From Verrucomicrobiales bacterium (lineage in GTDB: Bacteria; Verrucomicrobiota; Verrucomicrobiia; Verrucomicrobiales; V1-33), in NCBI GenBank assembly GCA_028293125.1, contig JAQGPJ010000089.1:62001-126000 (forward strand): a stretch of 64,000 nucleotides of DNA, read 5' to 3'. Positions 34,444-44,907 of the stretch are shown here, one piece after another; position 1 is the first letter of the stretch; each line of letters begins with the position of its first letter. Under the pieces are notes generated by a model. The model made no database searches. It was not told where the DNA came from and was given only the letters and a program-made list of their open reading frames with translations. Position numbers and translations under genes: made by a program.

Positions 34444-37400
34444 ATGAGAATTTTAATACGGATCTTTTGTTTTGTATTTTTAAATTGTCTTTTTGTCGCG
34501 GCCAATGCCGGTGTGCCTTTTACGGCCCATATGCCAAGAGGAGATCATTCACTGCCTTACAGTTTCACGGGTAAAACGCCGTCCAATGGTGAAAATGATG
34601 CCGGAATTTCAAGAAATGGGAATTTCATAAGCAAATACTCCTTTGGAGTGCCCGATTGCGCGTCCGTTGGTTCCTTGACCAGTGATGATCAAATTTTAAT
34701 GCCGGACAACGGAGAGAGGCTGCTCCGTTCCAGTGACGCACATCCGGTTTTTTTCAAAGGTCTGCTTAAAGCGGCAAACTTGGAAAGCGCTGAAGTTACT
34801 GTTTTTTATAACAGTGATAGTGACATTCCGATAACATCGAACGGTTACACGGCGTCTGGAAACACCGTGAAGTTCACTCTTAACCAAGCCCCGGCAACCG
34901 GCGTGGAGCTGATGGTGGTGAACAACACCAGCCGCAATTTTATCAACGGGGCTTTCAGCAACCTGCCGCAGGGGCAGTTGGTGAAGCTGAGCCAAGGTGG
35001 TCTGGTGCACAGTTTTGTGGCCAATTATTATGGAGGCACCGGCAATGACCTTGTTTTGGTCTGGGCTCAAACCAGAGTCGTTTCATGGGGCGCGAACTCC
35101 AATGGAGAGCTTGGCGACGGCTCGGAGTCGGACCGCCGGGCGGCGGTCCTGGTGAGCGACGCCGCAAGCGCCTCCGCGCTTTTCGGTAAAACCGTTCTGT
35201 CCATCTCCTCCGGCGGCGGGCACAGTCTGGCGTTGTGCTCGGATGGGTCAATTGCCGCCTGGGGCAGCAACTCCAGTGGCCAGTTGGGTAACAATAATTC
35301 CAGTGGCCCCAGTTACCTGCCCATTACGGTAAGCACCGACCAGAGCAGTTCCTACCTTTCCGGTAAAAGAGTTGTGGCGGTCTCCGCCGGCCAAAGTCAC
35401 AGCCTTGCGTTGTGCTCGGACGGCACCGTTGCCGCTTGGGGCAGCAATTACAATGGAGCGGTGGGGGATGGCTCAGCCGAATCCCGGTCCTTCCCGGTGG
35501 CGGTGTATGCGGCCGACAATGACTCGGCGCTTTTCGGGAAAACCGTCGTCGCCATCTCCGCGGGGAACGGCCACAGTCTGGCGCTGTGCTCGGACGGCAC
35601 TGTCGCAGGGTGGGGGGAGTTTGGCGGCAATGAGGGACAGGGCCGTCTCATACCAATCGCCGTGAACGATTCCGAAGGTTCCGCCCTTTTCGGAAAGTCC
35701 GTCGTGGCCATCTCCGCCGGCGGCAGTCACAATCTGGCGCTGTGCTCGGACGGCACTGTCGCTGCGTGGGGCTATAACTTCAATGGCCAGTTGGGGGGCA
35801 CTCCGGGGAGAGACCTCTATAACCCGATCGCGGTCGACACTTCGAAGGGCTCCGCGCTTACTGGAAAAACCGTCGTGGCCATCTCCGCCGGCGACAGCCA
35901 CAGCCTGGCGCTGTGCTCGGATGGCACCCTTGCCGCCTGGGGCAGTAACTCGTTTGGCCAGCTTGGCAACAGCAGCATCAGTGTGGAGGGCAGTTTTTAT
36001 CCCATTGCTGTAAGCACGGAGCAGGGGAAGTCCGCTCTTTTCGGGAAAACTGTCGTGGCGGTCACGGCAGGAGGGAATCACACTCTGGCGCGGTGTTCGG
36101 ATGACACGGCCGCCGCCTGGGGCGGCAATGGACGCGGGCAGCTGGGTGACAACACCTTGGTGGAACACTACGATCCGGTGGCGGTTAACAGTGCCGAGGG
36201 TGTCTCCGCACTCTTTGGAAGGAGGGTGATGCATCTCTCCGCGGGGAATCAGCACAACCTGGCGCTGGCCGCCACGCCGTCCACAACGCCAGTCCCGACA
36301 GTAGCCTTTGAGCAGGCGGTCTCCACAGCGTCGGAAAGCGGCGGGACCGTGACGGTGGAAGTGGCCCTGTCCGGTCCTGCCCCCAATGACATCACGGTGC
36401 CCTTTACGGTGTCGGGCACGGCCACCAGCGCGGACGCCACGGTGGCTGCCTCCCCGCTGGTGATCCCCGCGGGAGCTTCCGGCGGCTTTATCTCCGTGGT
36501 CATCACGGACGACACTTTATACGAAAATGCCGAGACCGTGATTCTCACTCTGAACACACCCTCCGGAGCCGGACTGGGAAGCACCGTGCGGCACACGCTG
36601 ACCATCACCGAAAACGAGCAGATACCCACGGTGGCCTTCGCCCAAGTGGCCTCCACAGCGGTTGAGAACGCCGGGACCGCGACGGTGACGGTGGCTCTCT
36701 CCGGCCCCAGTTCCTCAAATATCACGGTGCCTTTCACCGTGTCCGGCACAGCCACCGGGGCGGACGCTACGGTGGCATCGTCACCGTTGGTGATCCCCGC
36801 CGGCGCCTCCGGCGGCACGATCGCGGTGACCATCACCAATGACACGCTTTATGAGAGTGCCGAAACCGTGATTCTCAATCTGGGCACCCCCTCCGGAGCC
36901 AGCCTGTCAACTTTGCCGCAGCACACGCTGACCATCACCGACAACGAGGCAATGCCCACGGTGGCCTTCGCCCAGGCTGCGTCCACAGCAGGCGAAAACG
37001 CCGGGACCGTGACCGTGGCTGTGGCTCTCTCCGGACCCAGTTCTTCAAATATCACGGTGCCTTTCACGGTGTCCGGCACAGCCACCGGGGCGGACGCCGC
37101 TGTGACATCATCACCGCTGGTGATTCCCGCCGGAGCCTCCAGCGGCACGATAGCGGTGACCGTTACGGATGACACCCTTCATGAGGGTGCCGAGACGGTG
37201 ATACTCACCCTTGGCACACCTTCCGGAGCCGGATTGGGGAGCGCCGCGCGGCATACCCTGACTATAACCGACAACGAGTCAGTGCCTGTGGTGGCCTTTA
37301 TCCAAGCGGCCTCCACTGCGGGGGAAAACGCAGGCACTGTGACCGTGGCAATGGCGCTGTCCGGTGCCAGCTCCACGGATATCACCGTGCCCTTCACGGT

Positions 37401-40400
37401 TTCGGGCACAGCCACCGGCGCGGATGCCACTCTGGCGTCCCCGCCGGTGGTGATCCCCGCCGGGGCCTTGGGCGGGACCATCTCCGTGGCTATCACCGAT
37501 GACACGCTTTATGAGAGCACCGAGACCGTGATCCTCACCTTGGGCACGCCCTCCGGAGCCGGACTGGGAAACACCGTGCGGCATACGCTGAGCATCACCG
37601 ACAACGAGACAGTGCCCACGGTAGCCTTTGCGCAGGCCGCGTCCACAGTGGGGGAAAACACCGGGACCGTGACGGTGGCGGTTGGCCTGTCCGGGCCCAG
37701 CTCTTCGGAGATCACAGTCCCCTTCACTGTGGCTGGCACCGCCTCTGGCGCGGATGCCACGGTGGCGGGTCCGCCGCTGGTGATTCCTGCCGGAGCCTCC
37801 GGCGGCACCATCTCCGTGGCTGTCACCGACGACGTCATTTACGAAAACACCGAGACGGTGATTCTCACTCTCGGCACGCCTTCAGGGGCCGGGTTGGGAA
37901 GCGTGGCGCAGCATACCCTGACCATCGCCGACAACGAGTCAGCGCCCACAGTGGCCTTTTCGGCGGCGGCCTTCACGGCTGAGGAAAGTGCCGGGACCGT
38001 GACGGTGGCGGTGGCGCTGTCCGGATCCAGCGCCTCGGACATCACCGTGCCGTTCACTGTATCAGGAACCGCTTCCGGGACGGATGCCGCCGTGGCGGCC
38101 TCCCCGCTGGTGATCCCCGCCGGAGCCTCCGGCGGCATTATTTCCGTGGCCGTCACCGATGACACCCTCTATGAGAGCGTTGAGACGGTGATTCTCACTC
38201 TCGGCACGCCCTCCGGGGCGGAGTTGGGACGCGTGGTGCGGCACACGCTGACCATCACCGACAACGAGGCGGCACCCACGGCGGCCTTTGCGGAGGCCGC
38301 CTCCACAGCGGGGGAAAGCGCGGGGATGGTGACTGTGGCGGTGACTCTTTCCGGCCCCAGCGCCTCGGAAATCACTGTGCCCTTCACGGTTTCGGGCACA
38401 GGCACCAGTGGCGACGCCACTGTGGCGTCCTCCCCACTGGTGATCTCCCCCGGCACCTCCGGTGGCACCATCTCCGTGGCCATCACGGATGATACCCTTT
38501 TTGAAAGCCCTGAGACGGTGGTTCTCACCTTGGGCACGCCTTCCGGAGCTGGACTGGGAAGTGTGGTGCGGCATACGCTGACCATTACAGACAACGAAGG
38601 AGTGCCCACAGTGGCTTTCGCGGAGGCAGCCTCCACCGCAGGAGAAAACGCTGGGACGGTAACCGTGGCGGTGGTGCTGTCCGGTTCCAGTTCCTCTGAT
38701 ATCACAGTGCCGTTCACGGTGTCCGGCACAGCCACCAGCGCGGATGTCACTGTGGCGACCTCTCCGCTGGTGATTCCTGCCGGAGCCTCCGGCGGGGCCA
38801 TCTCCGTGGCCATCGCCAATGACACGCTTTACGAGAATGCCGAGACGGTGGTTCTCACCCTGGGCACACCCTCCGGAGCGGGGGTGGGACGCGTGGCGCA
38901 GCACACCCTGACCATCACCGACAACGAGGGAGTGCCCACGGTGGTGTTCGCTCAGGCGTCCTCCACGGGGGGGGAAAACGCCGGGACAGTGACCGTGGAG
39001 GTGGCTCTTTCCGGGCCGAGCTCTTCGGATATCACCGTGCCGTTCACCGTGTCGGGCACGGCCAGCGGCGCGGACTTTACCGTGGCGTCCCAGCCGCTGC
39101 TGATCCCCGCCGGATCCTCCGGCGGCACCATTGCCGTGACGGTCACCGATGACACCCTTTATGAGAGCGCTGAGACCGTGATTCTCACTCTCGGCACGCC
39201 TTCAGGGGCGGGGCTGGGAATTACCGTGAGCCATACCCTGACCATCACGGACAATGAAGAAGCGCCTACAGTGACCTTTGCGCAGGCATCCTCCACGGTA
39301 GGGGAAGGCGCGGGAACTGTGACGGTGGCGGTGGCTCTTTCCGGTCCCAGCGCCTCGGAAATCACGGTGCCGTTCACAGTATCCGGCATGGCCACTGGTG
39401 GCGACGCCACAGTGGCATCCTCTCCGCTGGTGATTCCTGCTGGAGCTTCCGGTGGGACTATTGCGGCAACCATTACTGATGATAACCTTTATGAGGGCGC
39501 CGAGACGGTGGTTCTCACCCTGGGCACGCCCTCCGGCGCGGGGTTGGGAAGCGTGGCGCAGCACACCCTGACCATCACCGATAACGAGGGAGTGCCTACG
39601 GTGGCTTTCGCGGAGGAATCCTCCACGGCAGGGGAAAATGCCGGGACCGTGACTGTAGCGGTGGCTCTTTCCGGCCCCAGCTCTTCGGGAATCACCGTGC
39701 CGTTCACAGTGGCTGGCACCGCCTCCGGGACGGATGCCACGGTGGCGGTTTCTCCGCTGGTGATCCCTGCCGGAGCCTCCGGTGGCACCATCTCCGTGGC
39801 CATCACCGATGACACACTTTACGAGAGCGCCGAGACCTTGGCTCTCACTCTGGGCACACCCTCCGGGGCCGGTCTGGGAAGCGTGGTGCGGCACACCCTG
39901 ACCATCACCGACAACGAGGAAGCGCCCACGGTGGCCTTTGCCCAGGCGGCGTCCACAGTGGGGGAAAATGCCGGGTCCGTAACCGTAACGGTGGCCCTGT
40001 CCGGCCTCAGTTCCTCGGACATCAGCGTGCCGTTCACGGTGGGAGGCACGGCTGCCGGCACGGATGCCGCGGTGGCGTCCTCCCCGCTGGTGATTCCCGC
40101 CGGAGCTTCCGGCGGCACCATCTCCGTGACCATTACAGACGACACACTTTATGAGAGCGCCGAGACCTTGGCTCTCACTCTGGGCACACCCTCCGGAGCC
40201 GGTCTGGGAAGTGTGGTGAGACACACGCTGACCATCACCGACAACGAGGCGGTACCCTTGGTGGCCTTTGCGGAAGCGGTCTCCACGGCAGGGGAAAATG
40301 CCGGGACCGTGACCGTGGCGGTGGCTCTTTCCGGCCCCAGCGCTTCGGAAATCACGGTGCCGTTCACAGTGGCTGGCACCGCCACCGGCGCGGACGCCAC

Positions 40401-43400
40401 GGTGGCGGTTTCTCCGCTGGTGATCCCTGCCGGAGCCTCCGGCGGCACGATCACCGTGGCCGTCACCAACGACACTCTTTATGAAACTGCCGAGACCGTG
40501 GTGCTCACCCTTGGCACACCCTCCGGAGCCGGGTTGGGAAGCACCGTAAGGCACACGCTGACCATCACGGATAACGAAGGGGTGCCCACGGTGGCGTTCG
40601 CGGAGGCCGCCTCCACGGTTGGGGAAAGCGCCGGAACCGTAACTGTGGCGGTCGCCCTTTCCGGTCCCAGCGCCTCGGAAATCACCGTGCCCTTCACTGT
40701 GTCGGGCGCAGCCACCAGTGGCGACGCCACCGTGGCGTTGTCGCCACTGGTGATCCCTGCCGGAGCCTCCGGCGGCATCATTCCGGTGACCATCACGGAT
40801 GACACTGTTTATGAAACTGCCGAGATGGTGGTTCTCACCTTGGGCACACCCTCCGGAGCCGGGTTGGGAAGCACCGTAAGGCACACGCTGACCATCACGG
40901 ATAACGAAGGGGTGCCCACGGTGGCGTTCGCTCAGGCGGTCTCCACGGCGGGGGAAAATGCCGGGACTGTGACTGTGGAAGTGGCTTTGTCCGGTCGCAG
41001 CTCCACGGATGTCACGGTGCCGTTCGCCGTGTCGGGCACGGCCACCGGCGCGGATGTCACCATGGCATCCTCCCCGCTGGTGATTCCTGCCGGAGCTTCC
41101 AGTGGGACTATCTCTGTGGCTATCACGGACGACATTTTATACGAAAATGCCGAGACCGTGATTTTCACCTTTGGCACCCCCTCCGGAGCCGGATTGGGAA
41201 GCGTGGTGCGGCATACCCTGACTATAACCGACAACGAGACAGTGCCTGTGGTGGCCTTCACTCAGGCGGCCTCCACAGTGGCGGAAAATGCTGGAACAGT
41301 GGCTGTGGCGGTGGCCCTTTCCGGCCCCAGCTCCACGGACATCAGCGTGCCCTTCACACTATCAGGAACCGCCTCCGGGACGGATGCCAGCGTGGCGTCC
41401 CCGCCGCTGGTGATCCCCGCCGGAGGCTCCGGCGGCACCATCTCCGTGACCATCACGGACGACACCCTTTACGAAAATGCCGAGACCTTGATTCTCACCC
41501 TTGGCACCCCTTCCGGAGCCGGACTGGGAACCACCGTGCGGCACACGCTGAGCATCACTGACAACGAGGCGGCACCTACGGTGGCCTTTGCGGCGCCCAC
41601 CTCCACGGCAGGGGAAAGCGCCGGAACCGTAACCGTGGCGGTGGCCCTTTCCGGCCCCAGCGCCTCGGAAATCACCGTGCCCTTCACACTATCAGGAACT
41701 GCTTCCGGGACAGATGCCACCGTGGCGGCCTCACCGCTGGTGATTCCCGCCGGAGGCTCCGGCGGCACCATCTCCGTGACCGTCGCCGAGGACACCCTTT
41801 ATGAGGGTGCCGAGACCGTGATTCTTACCCTCGGCACGCCCTCCGGAGCCGGTCTGGGAAGCGTGCCGCAGCACACCCTGACCATCACCGACAACGAGGG
41901 AGTGCCTACAGTGGCCTTTGCCCAGGCGGCCTCCACAGTGGAGGAAAGCACTATAACAGTGAATGTGGAGGTGGCCTTATCCGGCCGCAGCTCCATAGAC
42001 ATCACGGTGCCTTTCACGGTGTCGGGCACGCCCACCATTCTGGGCACGACGGCGGTGGCGTCCTCCCCGCTGGTGATTCCCGCCGGAGCCTCCGGTGGCA
42101 CCATCTCCGTGGCCGTTACCGATGACACGCTTTACGAGAATGCCGAGACAGTGATTCTCACCTTGGGCGAACCCTCCGGAGCTGGTCTGGGAAGTGTGGT
42201 GCGGCACACGCTGACCATCACCGACAACGAGGCGCCTCCCACAGTAGCCTTCGCCCAGGCAGCCTCCTCAGCAGGGGAAAATGCCGGGACCGTGACCTTG
42301 GCGTTGACGCTGTCCGGATCCAGCGCTTCGGAAATCACAGTGCCCTTCACGGTGTCGGGCACGGCTACCGGGGCAGATGCCGCCGTGGCGTCCTCCCCAT
42401 TGGTGATCCCTGCAGGATCCCCCAGCAGGACTATCTCCGTGACCGTCGCGGATGACAGGCTTTATGAAAATGCCGAGACCGTGATTCTCACTCTGGGCAC
42501 GCCCGCCGGAGCCGGACTGGGAAGCGCCGTGCAGCACACGCTGACGATTACGGATAATGACCCGCAGCCGTCCGTCAGTCTGGCCGCGGGTGGAACGCTG
42601 GCTGAAAACGGCGGGCCGGCGACGGTTACGGTGAGTCTCAATACGCCAAGCGGGCTGCCCGTGACGGTGGATCTGAGTACGGGCGGTTCGGCGGTCAAAA
42701 ATGTGGATTATGAGGTTTCCGGCTCCACGGTGACTATTCCGGCGGGCGTGACCGATGCCACTTTCACAGTTTCACCCATCAATGACAAATTGCCGGAAGG
42801 GGACGAAACCATTGTTCTGACTCTGACAAATTCCGTTAATGCCCAGCTGGGAAATCCCTCTGCCCGCAACGTCGTTCTCACGGACGACAACGATGCGGCT
42901 CTCAATGTTCTGACCGTTACCAGTTCCGGACCGGTGACGGAAGGTGGAACGGCGGCCCTCACATTCACGGTGGCGCTGGCGAGGGCAGGGGATGGTCCTG
43001 TCTCCGTGCAATACTCCTTTTCAGGCACGGCCACTCCGGGTGTGGACTTCACGGGAGCTGGTGGAATGCTGACCTTCACCGGATCCCAGCTGGAGAAAAC
43101 CGTGAGTGTGAACGTGCTGGATGACTTTGTTTTTGAGCCTGCGGAAACCGTGGTCCTGACTCTATCCTCTCCCTCGGGAGGAGTGATCACCAATGGGACG
43201 GCAGTGGGAACCCTTCTTGAGAATGATCCAATGCCGGTCATCACCTTTTCCCATGCGGGGACGTTGTCCGACGCGGGACCGGATGCCGTGAGCGCGGTGT
43301 TCAATGTTCAATTAAGCGGTCCCAGTGCAACCGTTGTAACCTTGCCATGGAACCTGGTGGGCGGAAGTGCCAGGGCTGGAGAGGATTTTGTCGGCGGCTC

Positions 43401-44907
43401 CGGTGTTCTGACGGTTGATCCGGGAACAACATTCTCCCGGATCCAAGCGCCAGTCATTACGGACAACCTGATTGAGGGAGCGGAGGCGTTCACTCTGCAG
43501 CCGGGCAATCCCGAAGGAGCCATCCTGTCCGGTCCCGGGGAAGGATGGTTCCTCAGCCAGACGCTGCCGGCAGCCACGGAGGCGGGATCGGAGTACGGGC
43601 AGAGCAGTTCCATGCAGGAGGACGTGCTGGCGGTTGCGGCTCCGGAGGGCAATGGGCGAAAAGGGGAGGTCCTGGTGTTTTCCCGCACGTCCTCCGGATG
43701 GGAGGGGCCGCAGGCCCGGCTAAGTCACTCGGACGGGGTGCGGGGCGATGTGTTCGGACACAGCGTCGCCGTGTGGGGGGAGTGGCTTGTGGCCGGAGCG
43801 ATCGGCCGGGACGGAGCGGCCTCCGACAGTGGAGCCGCCTACATTTTCCGCCGAAGCCGCGATGGCTGGACCCAGTTTCAGCGGCTGGATGCTCCCGGCG
43901 CGCGGGAAAGTGATTATTTTGGATGGGCGGTCGCCATTCATAAAACCACCCTCGCCGTGTCCTCCCGCCTGCGTACGACGGGCAAAGGGCCGCGGGGCAA
44001 CGAGGGCGCAGTGTATGTTTATGATCTGGTGAACGGAGTGTGGAAGTTGAGCCGGGAAATCACAGCGGATGGAACCACCGCCCAGTCCCTGGGGGGAAGC
44101 CTGGCACTTTTCGGGGATACATTGGCGGCCGGAGCCCCTGATGATGACACCCTCAGGGAGGATGCCGGGGCGGTTTACCTCTTTGAGCGGAATGCCGGAG
44201 GCACCAAAGCCTGGGGACAGGTCGGGAAATTTCAGAACACCAGCGGTCCTGCTTTGTTGCAGCACTTTGGCGGAGCGGTGAGCCTGTGGGGGAAAACCCT
44301 CGCCGTGGGAAGCGCCGCGGGATCCGCTGTGAATATTTTTGATAAAACCCCGGCGGGCACTTGGGAAAACACCGCTGTCCTCAATTGGAATCAGGCCATC
44401 CCGGCCGGAAATTTCAGTTCCTCCCTGCACCTCTCGGGGGATACGCTGGCGGTGGGCGCTCCCTGGGCCGGCGGTGCGGCGGGGAAAGGAAATCTTTATT
44501 TCTACCAGCGGGGTGCCACCCGCGAATGGTCGCAGGTTCAATTGCTGGACGGTTCAGCGGTGGTTCCCGGCGGCGGATTCAGTGCGGGCCCGGCCGGCTG
44601 GGGCAGTGAATTCGCGGTGGGCAGCGTGGAGGGGAGCAATGGGAAAACCCATATTCTGCGCAGCACGTGGGCCACAGCCTTCATTGATGAGGGGCCTCCC
44701 GCCTCCCATGTCATCCTTCAGCCGGCCGCCGGTGGAATGGTTCTTGTCTGGGATCCCATTCCCGGCGCTCTCCGATATGAGGTTGAGGGCAGCGACGATC
44801 TGCTCAACTGGCAAAGCCTGGCCGACGTTTATCCGCCAGCGGTTTCATGGACCGTTCCCTCCGGCTTTGGAGAACGGATGTATTTCCGGATAAGGTCCCG
44901 TTTCTGA
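34444..44907 (+). CDS. Giant secreted RCC1 / Calx-beta / FG-GAP protein
   Basis: A 3,487-residue exported protein. A signal peptide (about 1-23, IFCFVFLNCLFVAANAG) precedes an N-terminal module that ends NYYGGTGNDLVLVW, a pattern familiar in verrucomicrobial surface proteins. Residues 208-612 hold seven RCC1-like blades (VVSWGANSNGELGD through AAAWGGNGRGQLGD), each with HSLALCSDG, so a full seven-bladed propeller. Residues 618-2708 are 19 Calx-beta repeats of 110 residues (ITVPFTVSGTATGADATV, TLYESAETVILTLGTPSGAG, HTLTITDNE). Three divergent Calx-beta domains follow, then FG-GAP-like repeats (about 3035-3400) and a short beta tail (YEVEGSDDLLNWQ...YFRIRSRF). The acidic DDTLYE motifs suggest calcium-dependent stiffening. 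No LPXTG, PEP-CTERM or transmembrane anchor is visible. Adhesion is inferred. The first 600 bases are AT-richer than the rest. Confidence 0.9.
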   Translation: MRILIRIFCFVFLNCLFVAANAGVPFTAHMPRGDHSLPYSFTGKTPSNGENDAGISRNGNFISKYSFGVPDCASVGSLTSDDQILMPDNGERLLRSSDAHPVFFKGLLKAANLESAEVTVFYNSDSDIPITSNGYTASGNTVKFTLNQAPATGVELMVVNNTSRNFINGAFSNLPQGQLVKLSQGGLVHSFVANYYGGTGNDLVLVWAQTRVVSWGANSNGELGDGSESDRRAAVLVSDAASASALFGKTVLSISSGGGHSLALCSDGSIAAWGSNSSGQLGNNNSSGPSYLPITVSTDQSSSYLSGKRVVAVSAGQSHSLALCSDGTVAAWGSNYNGAVGDGSAESRSFPVAVYAADNDSALFGKTVVAISAGNGHSLALCSDGTVAGWGEFGGNEGQGRLIPIAVNDSEGSALFGKSVVAISAGGSHNLALCSDGTVAAWGYNFNGQLGGTPGRDLYNPIAVDTSKGSALTGKTVVAISAGDSHSLALCSDGTLAAWGSNSFGQLGNSSISVEGSFYPIAVSTEQGKSALFGKTVVAVTAGGNHTLARCSDDTAAAWGGNGRGQLGDNTLVEHYDPVAVNSAEGVSALFGRRVMHLSAGNQHNLALAATPSTTPVPTVAFEQAVSTASESGGTVTVEVALSGPAPNDITVPFTVSGTATSADATVAASPLVIPAGASGGFISVVITDDTLYENAETVILTLNTPSGAGLGSTVRHTLTITENEQIPTVAFAQVASTAVENAGTATVTVALSGPSSSNITVPFTVSGTATGADATVASSPLVIPAGASGGTIAVTITNDTLYESAETVILNLGTPSGASLSTLPQHTLTITDNEAMPTVAFAQAASTAGENAGTVTVAVALSGPSSSNITVPFTVSGTATGADAAVTSSPLVIPAGASSGTIAVTVTDDTLHEGAETVILTLGTPSGAGLGSAARHTLTITDNESVPVVAFIQAASTAGENAGTVTVAMALSGASSTDITVPFTVSGTATGADATLASPPVVIPAGALGGTISVAITDDTLYESTETVILTLGTPSGAGLGNTVRHTLSITDNETVPTVAFAQAASTVGENTGTVTVAVGLSGPSSSEITVPFTVAGTASGADATVAGPPLVIPAGASGGTISVAVTDDVIYENTETVILTLGTPSGAGLGSVAQHTLTIADNESAPTVAFSAAAFTAEESAGTVTVAVALSGSSASDITVPFTVSGTASGTDAAVAASPLVIPAGASGGIISVAVTDDTLYESVETVILTLGTPSGAELGRVVRHTLTITDNEAAPTAAFAEAASTAGESAGMVTVAVTLSGPSASEITVPFTVSGTGTSGDATVASSPLVISPGTSGGTISVAITDDTLFESPETVVLTLGTPSGAGLGSVVRHTLTITDNEGVPTVAFAEAASTAGENAGTVTVAVVLSGSSSSDITVPFTVSGTATSADVTVATSPLVIPAGASGGAISVAIANDTLYENAETVVLTLGTPSGAGVGRVAQHTLTITDNEGVPTVVFAQASSTGGENAGTVTVEVALSGPSSSDITVPFTVSGTASGADFTVASQPLLIPAGSSGGTIAVTVTDDTLYESAETVILTLGTPSGAGLGITVSHTLTITDNEEAPTVTFAQASSTVGEGAGTVTVAVALSGPSASEITVPFTVSGMATGGDATVASSPLVIPAGASGGTIAATITDDNLYEGAETVVLTLGTPSGAGLGSVAQHTLTITDNEGVPTVAFAEESSTAGENAGTVTVAVALSGPSSSGITVPFTVAGTASGTDATVAVSPLVIPAGASGGTISVAITDDTLYESAETLALTLGTPSGAGLGSVVRHTLTITDNEEAPTVAFAQAASTVGENAGSVTVTVALSGLSSSDISVPFTVGGTAAGTDAAVASSPLVIPAGASGGTISVTITDDTLYESAETLALTLGTPSGAGLGSVVRHTLTITDNEAVPLVAFAEAVSTAGENAGTVTVAVALSGPSASEITVPFTVAGTATGADATVAVSPLVIPAGASGGTITVAVTNDTLYETAETVVLTLGTPSGAGLGSTVRHTLTITDNEGVPTVAFAEAASTVGESAGTVTVAVALSGPSASEITVPFTVSGAATSGDATVALSPLVIPAGASGGIIPVTITDDTVYETAEMVVLTLGTPSGAGLGSTVRHTLTITDNEGVPTVAFAQAVSTAGENAGTVTVEVALSGRSSTDVTVPFAVSGTATGADVTMASSPLVIPAGASSGTISVAITDDILYENAETVIFTFGTPSGAGLGSVVRHTLTITDNETVPVVAFTQAASTVAENAGTVAVAVALSGPSSTDISVPFTLSGTASGTDASVASPPLVIPAGGSGGTISVTITDDTLYENAETLILTLGTPSGAGLGTTVRHTLSITDNEAAPTVAFAAPTSTAGESAGTVTVAVALSGPSASEITVPFTLSGTASGTDATVAASPLVIPAGGSGGTISVTVAEDTLYEGAETVILTLGTPSGAGLGSVPQHTLTITDNEGVPTVAFAQAASTVEESTITVNVEVALSGRSSIDITVPFTVSGTPTILGTTAVASSPLVIPAGASGGTISVAVTDDTLYENAETVILTLGEPSGAGLGSVVRHTLTITDNEAPPTVAFAQAASSAGENAGTVTLALTLSGSSASEITVPFTVSGTATGADAAVASSPLVIPAGSPSRTISVTVADDRLYENAETVILTLGTPAGAGLGSAVQHTLTITDNDPQPSVSLAAGGTLAENGGPATVTVSLNTPSGLPVTVDLSTGGSAVKNVDYEVSGSTVTIPAGVTDATFTVSPINDKLPEGDETIVLTLTNSVNAQLGNPSARNVVLTDDNDAALNVLTVTSSGPVTEGGTAALTFTVALARAGDGPVSVQYSFSGTATPGVDFTGAGGMLTFTGSQLEKTVSVNVLDDFVFEPAETVVLTLSSPSGGVITNGTAVGTLLENDPMPVITFSHAGTLSDAGPDAVSAVFNVQLSGPSATVVTLPWNLVGGSARAGEDFVGGSGVLTVDPGTTFSRIQAPVITDNLIEGAEAFTLQPGNPEGAILSGPGEGWFLSQTLPAATEAGSEYGQSSSMQEDVLAVAAPEGNGRKGEVLVFSRTSSGWEGPQARLSHSDGVRGDVFGHSVAVWGEWLVAGAIGRDGAASDSGAAYIFRRSRDGWTQFQRLDAPGARESDYFGWAVAIHKTTLAVSSRLRTTGKGPRGNEGAVYVYDLVNGVWKLSREITADGTTAQSLGGSLALFGDTLAAGAPDDDTLREDAGAVYLFERNAGGTKAWGQVGKFQNTSGPALLQHFGGAVSLWGKTLAVGSAAGSAVNIFDKTPAGTWENTAVLNWNQAIPAGNFSSSLHLSGDTLAVGAPWAGGAAGKGNLYFYQRGATREWSQVQLLDGSAVVPGGGFSAGPAGWGSEFAVGSVEGSNGKTHILRSTWATAFIDEGPPASHVILQPAAGGMVLVWDPIPGALRYEVEGSDDLLNWQSLADVYPPAVSWTVPSGFGERMYFRIRSRF
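36295..42567 (+). repeat. Nineteen tandem 330-bp coding repeats
   Basis: Each unit encodes one 110-residue Calx-beta domain beginning PTVAFAQAAST. Eighteen are exactly 330 bp; the eighteenth has one extra codon (TPTILGTTAVASS), giving 6,273 bp. Similarity between neighbours is very high. For example, 40513-40601 and 40843-40931 are identical over 89 bases, one period apart. This points to recent unit duplication or gene conversion. The array ends sharply at 42568, where a divergent domain (QPSVSLAAGGTLAENGG) begins. Confidence 0.92.

Noticed and set aside
36295-42567. Long tandem array considered as a CRISPR or satellite
   Set aside because: Units are 330 bp with no spacers and stay in one open frame encoding Calx-beta domains.
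36249-42698. Periodic antisense frames of about 108 codons, and one of 560 codons, opposite the giant gene
   Set aside because: They repeat with the same 330-bp period as the sense repeats and have Ala/Val/Pro- or Gly/His-rich translations. They are a by-product of GC-rich repeated codons, not genes.
34444-44907. C-terminal sorting signal (LPXTG, PEP-CTERM or T9SS type) on the giant protein
   Set aside because: The last 80 residues lack the motif, hydrophobic helix and basic end required; the protein ends in a beta-rich tail.
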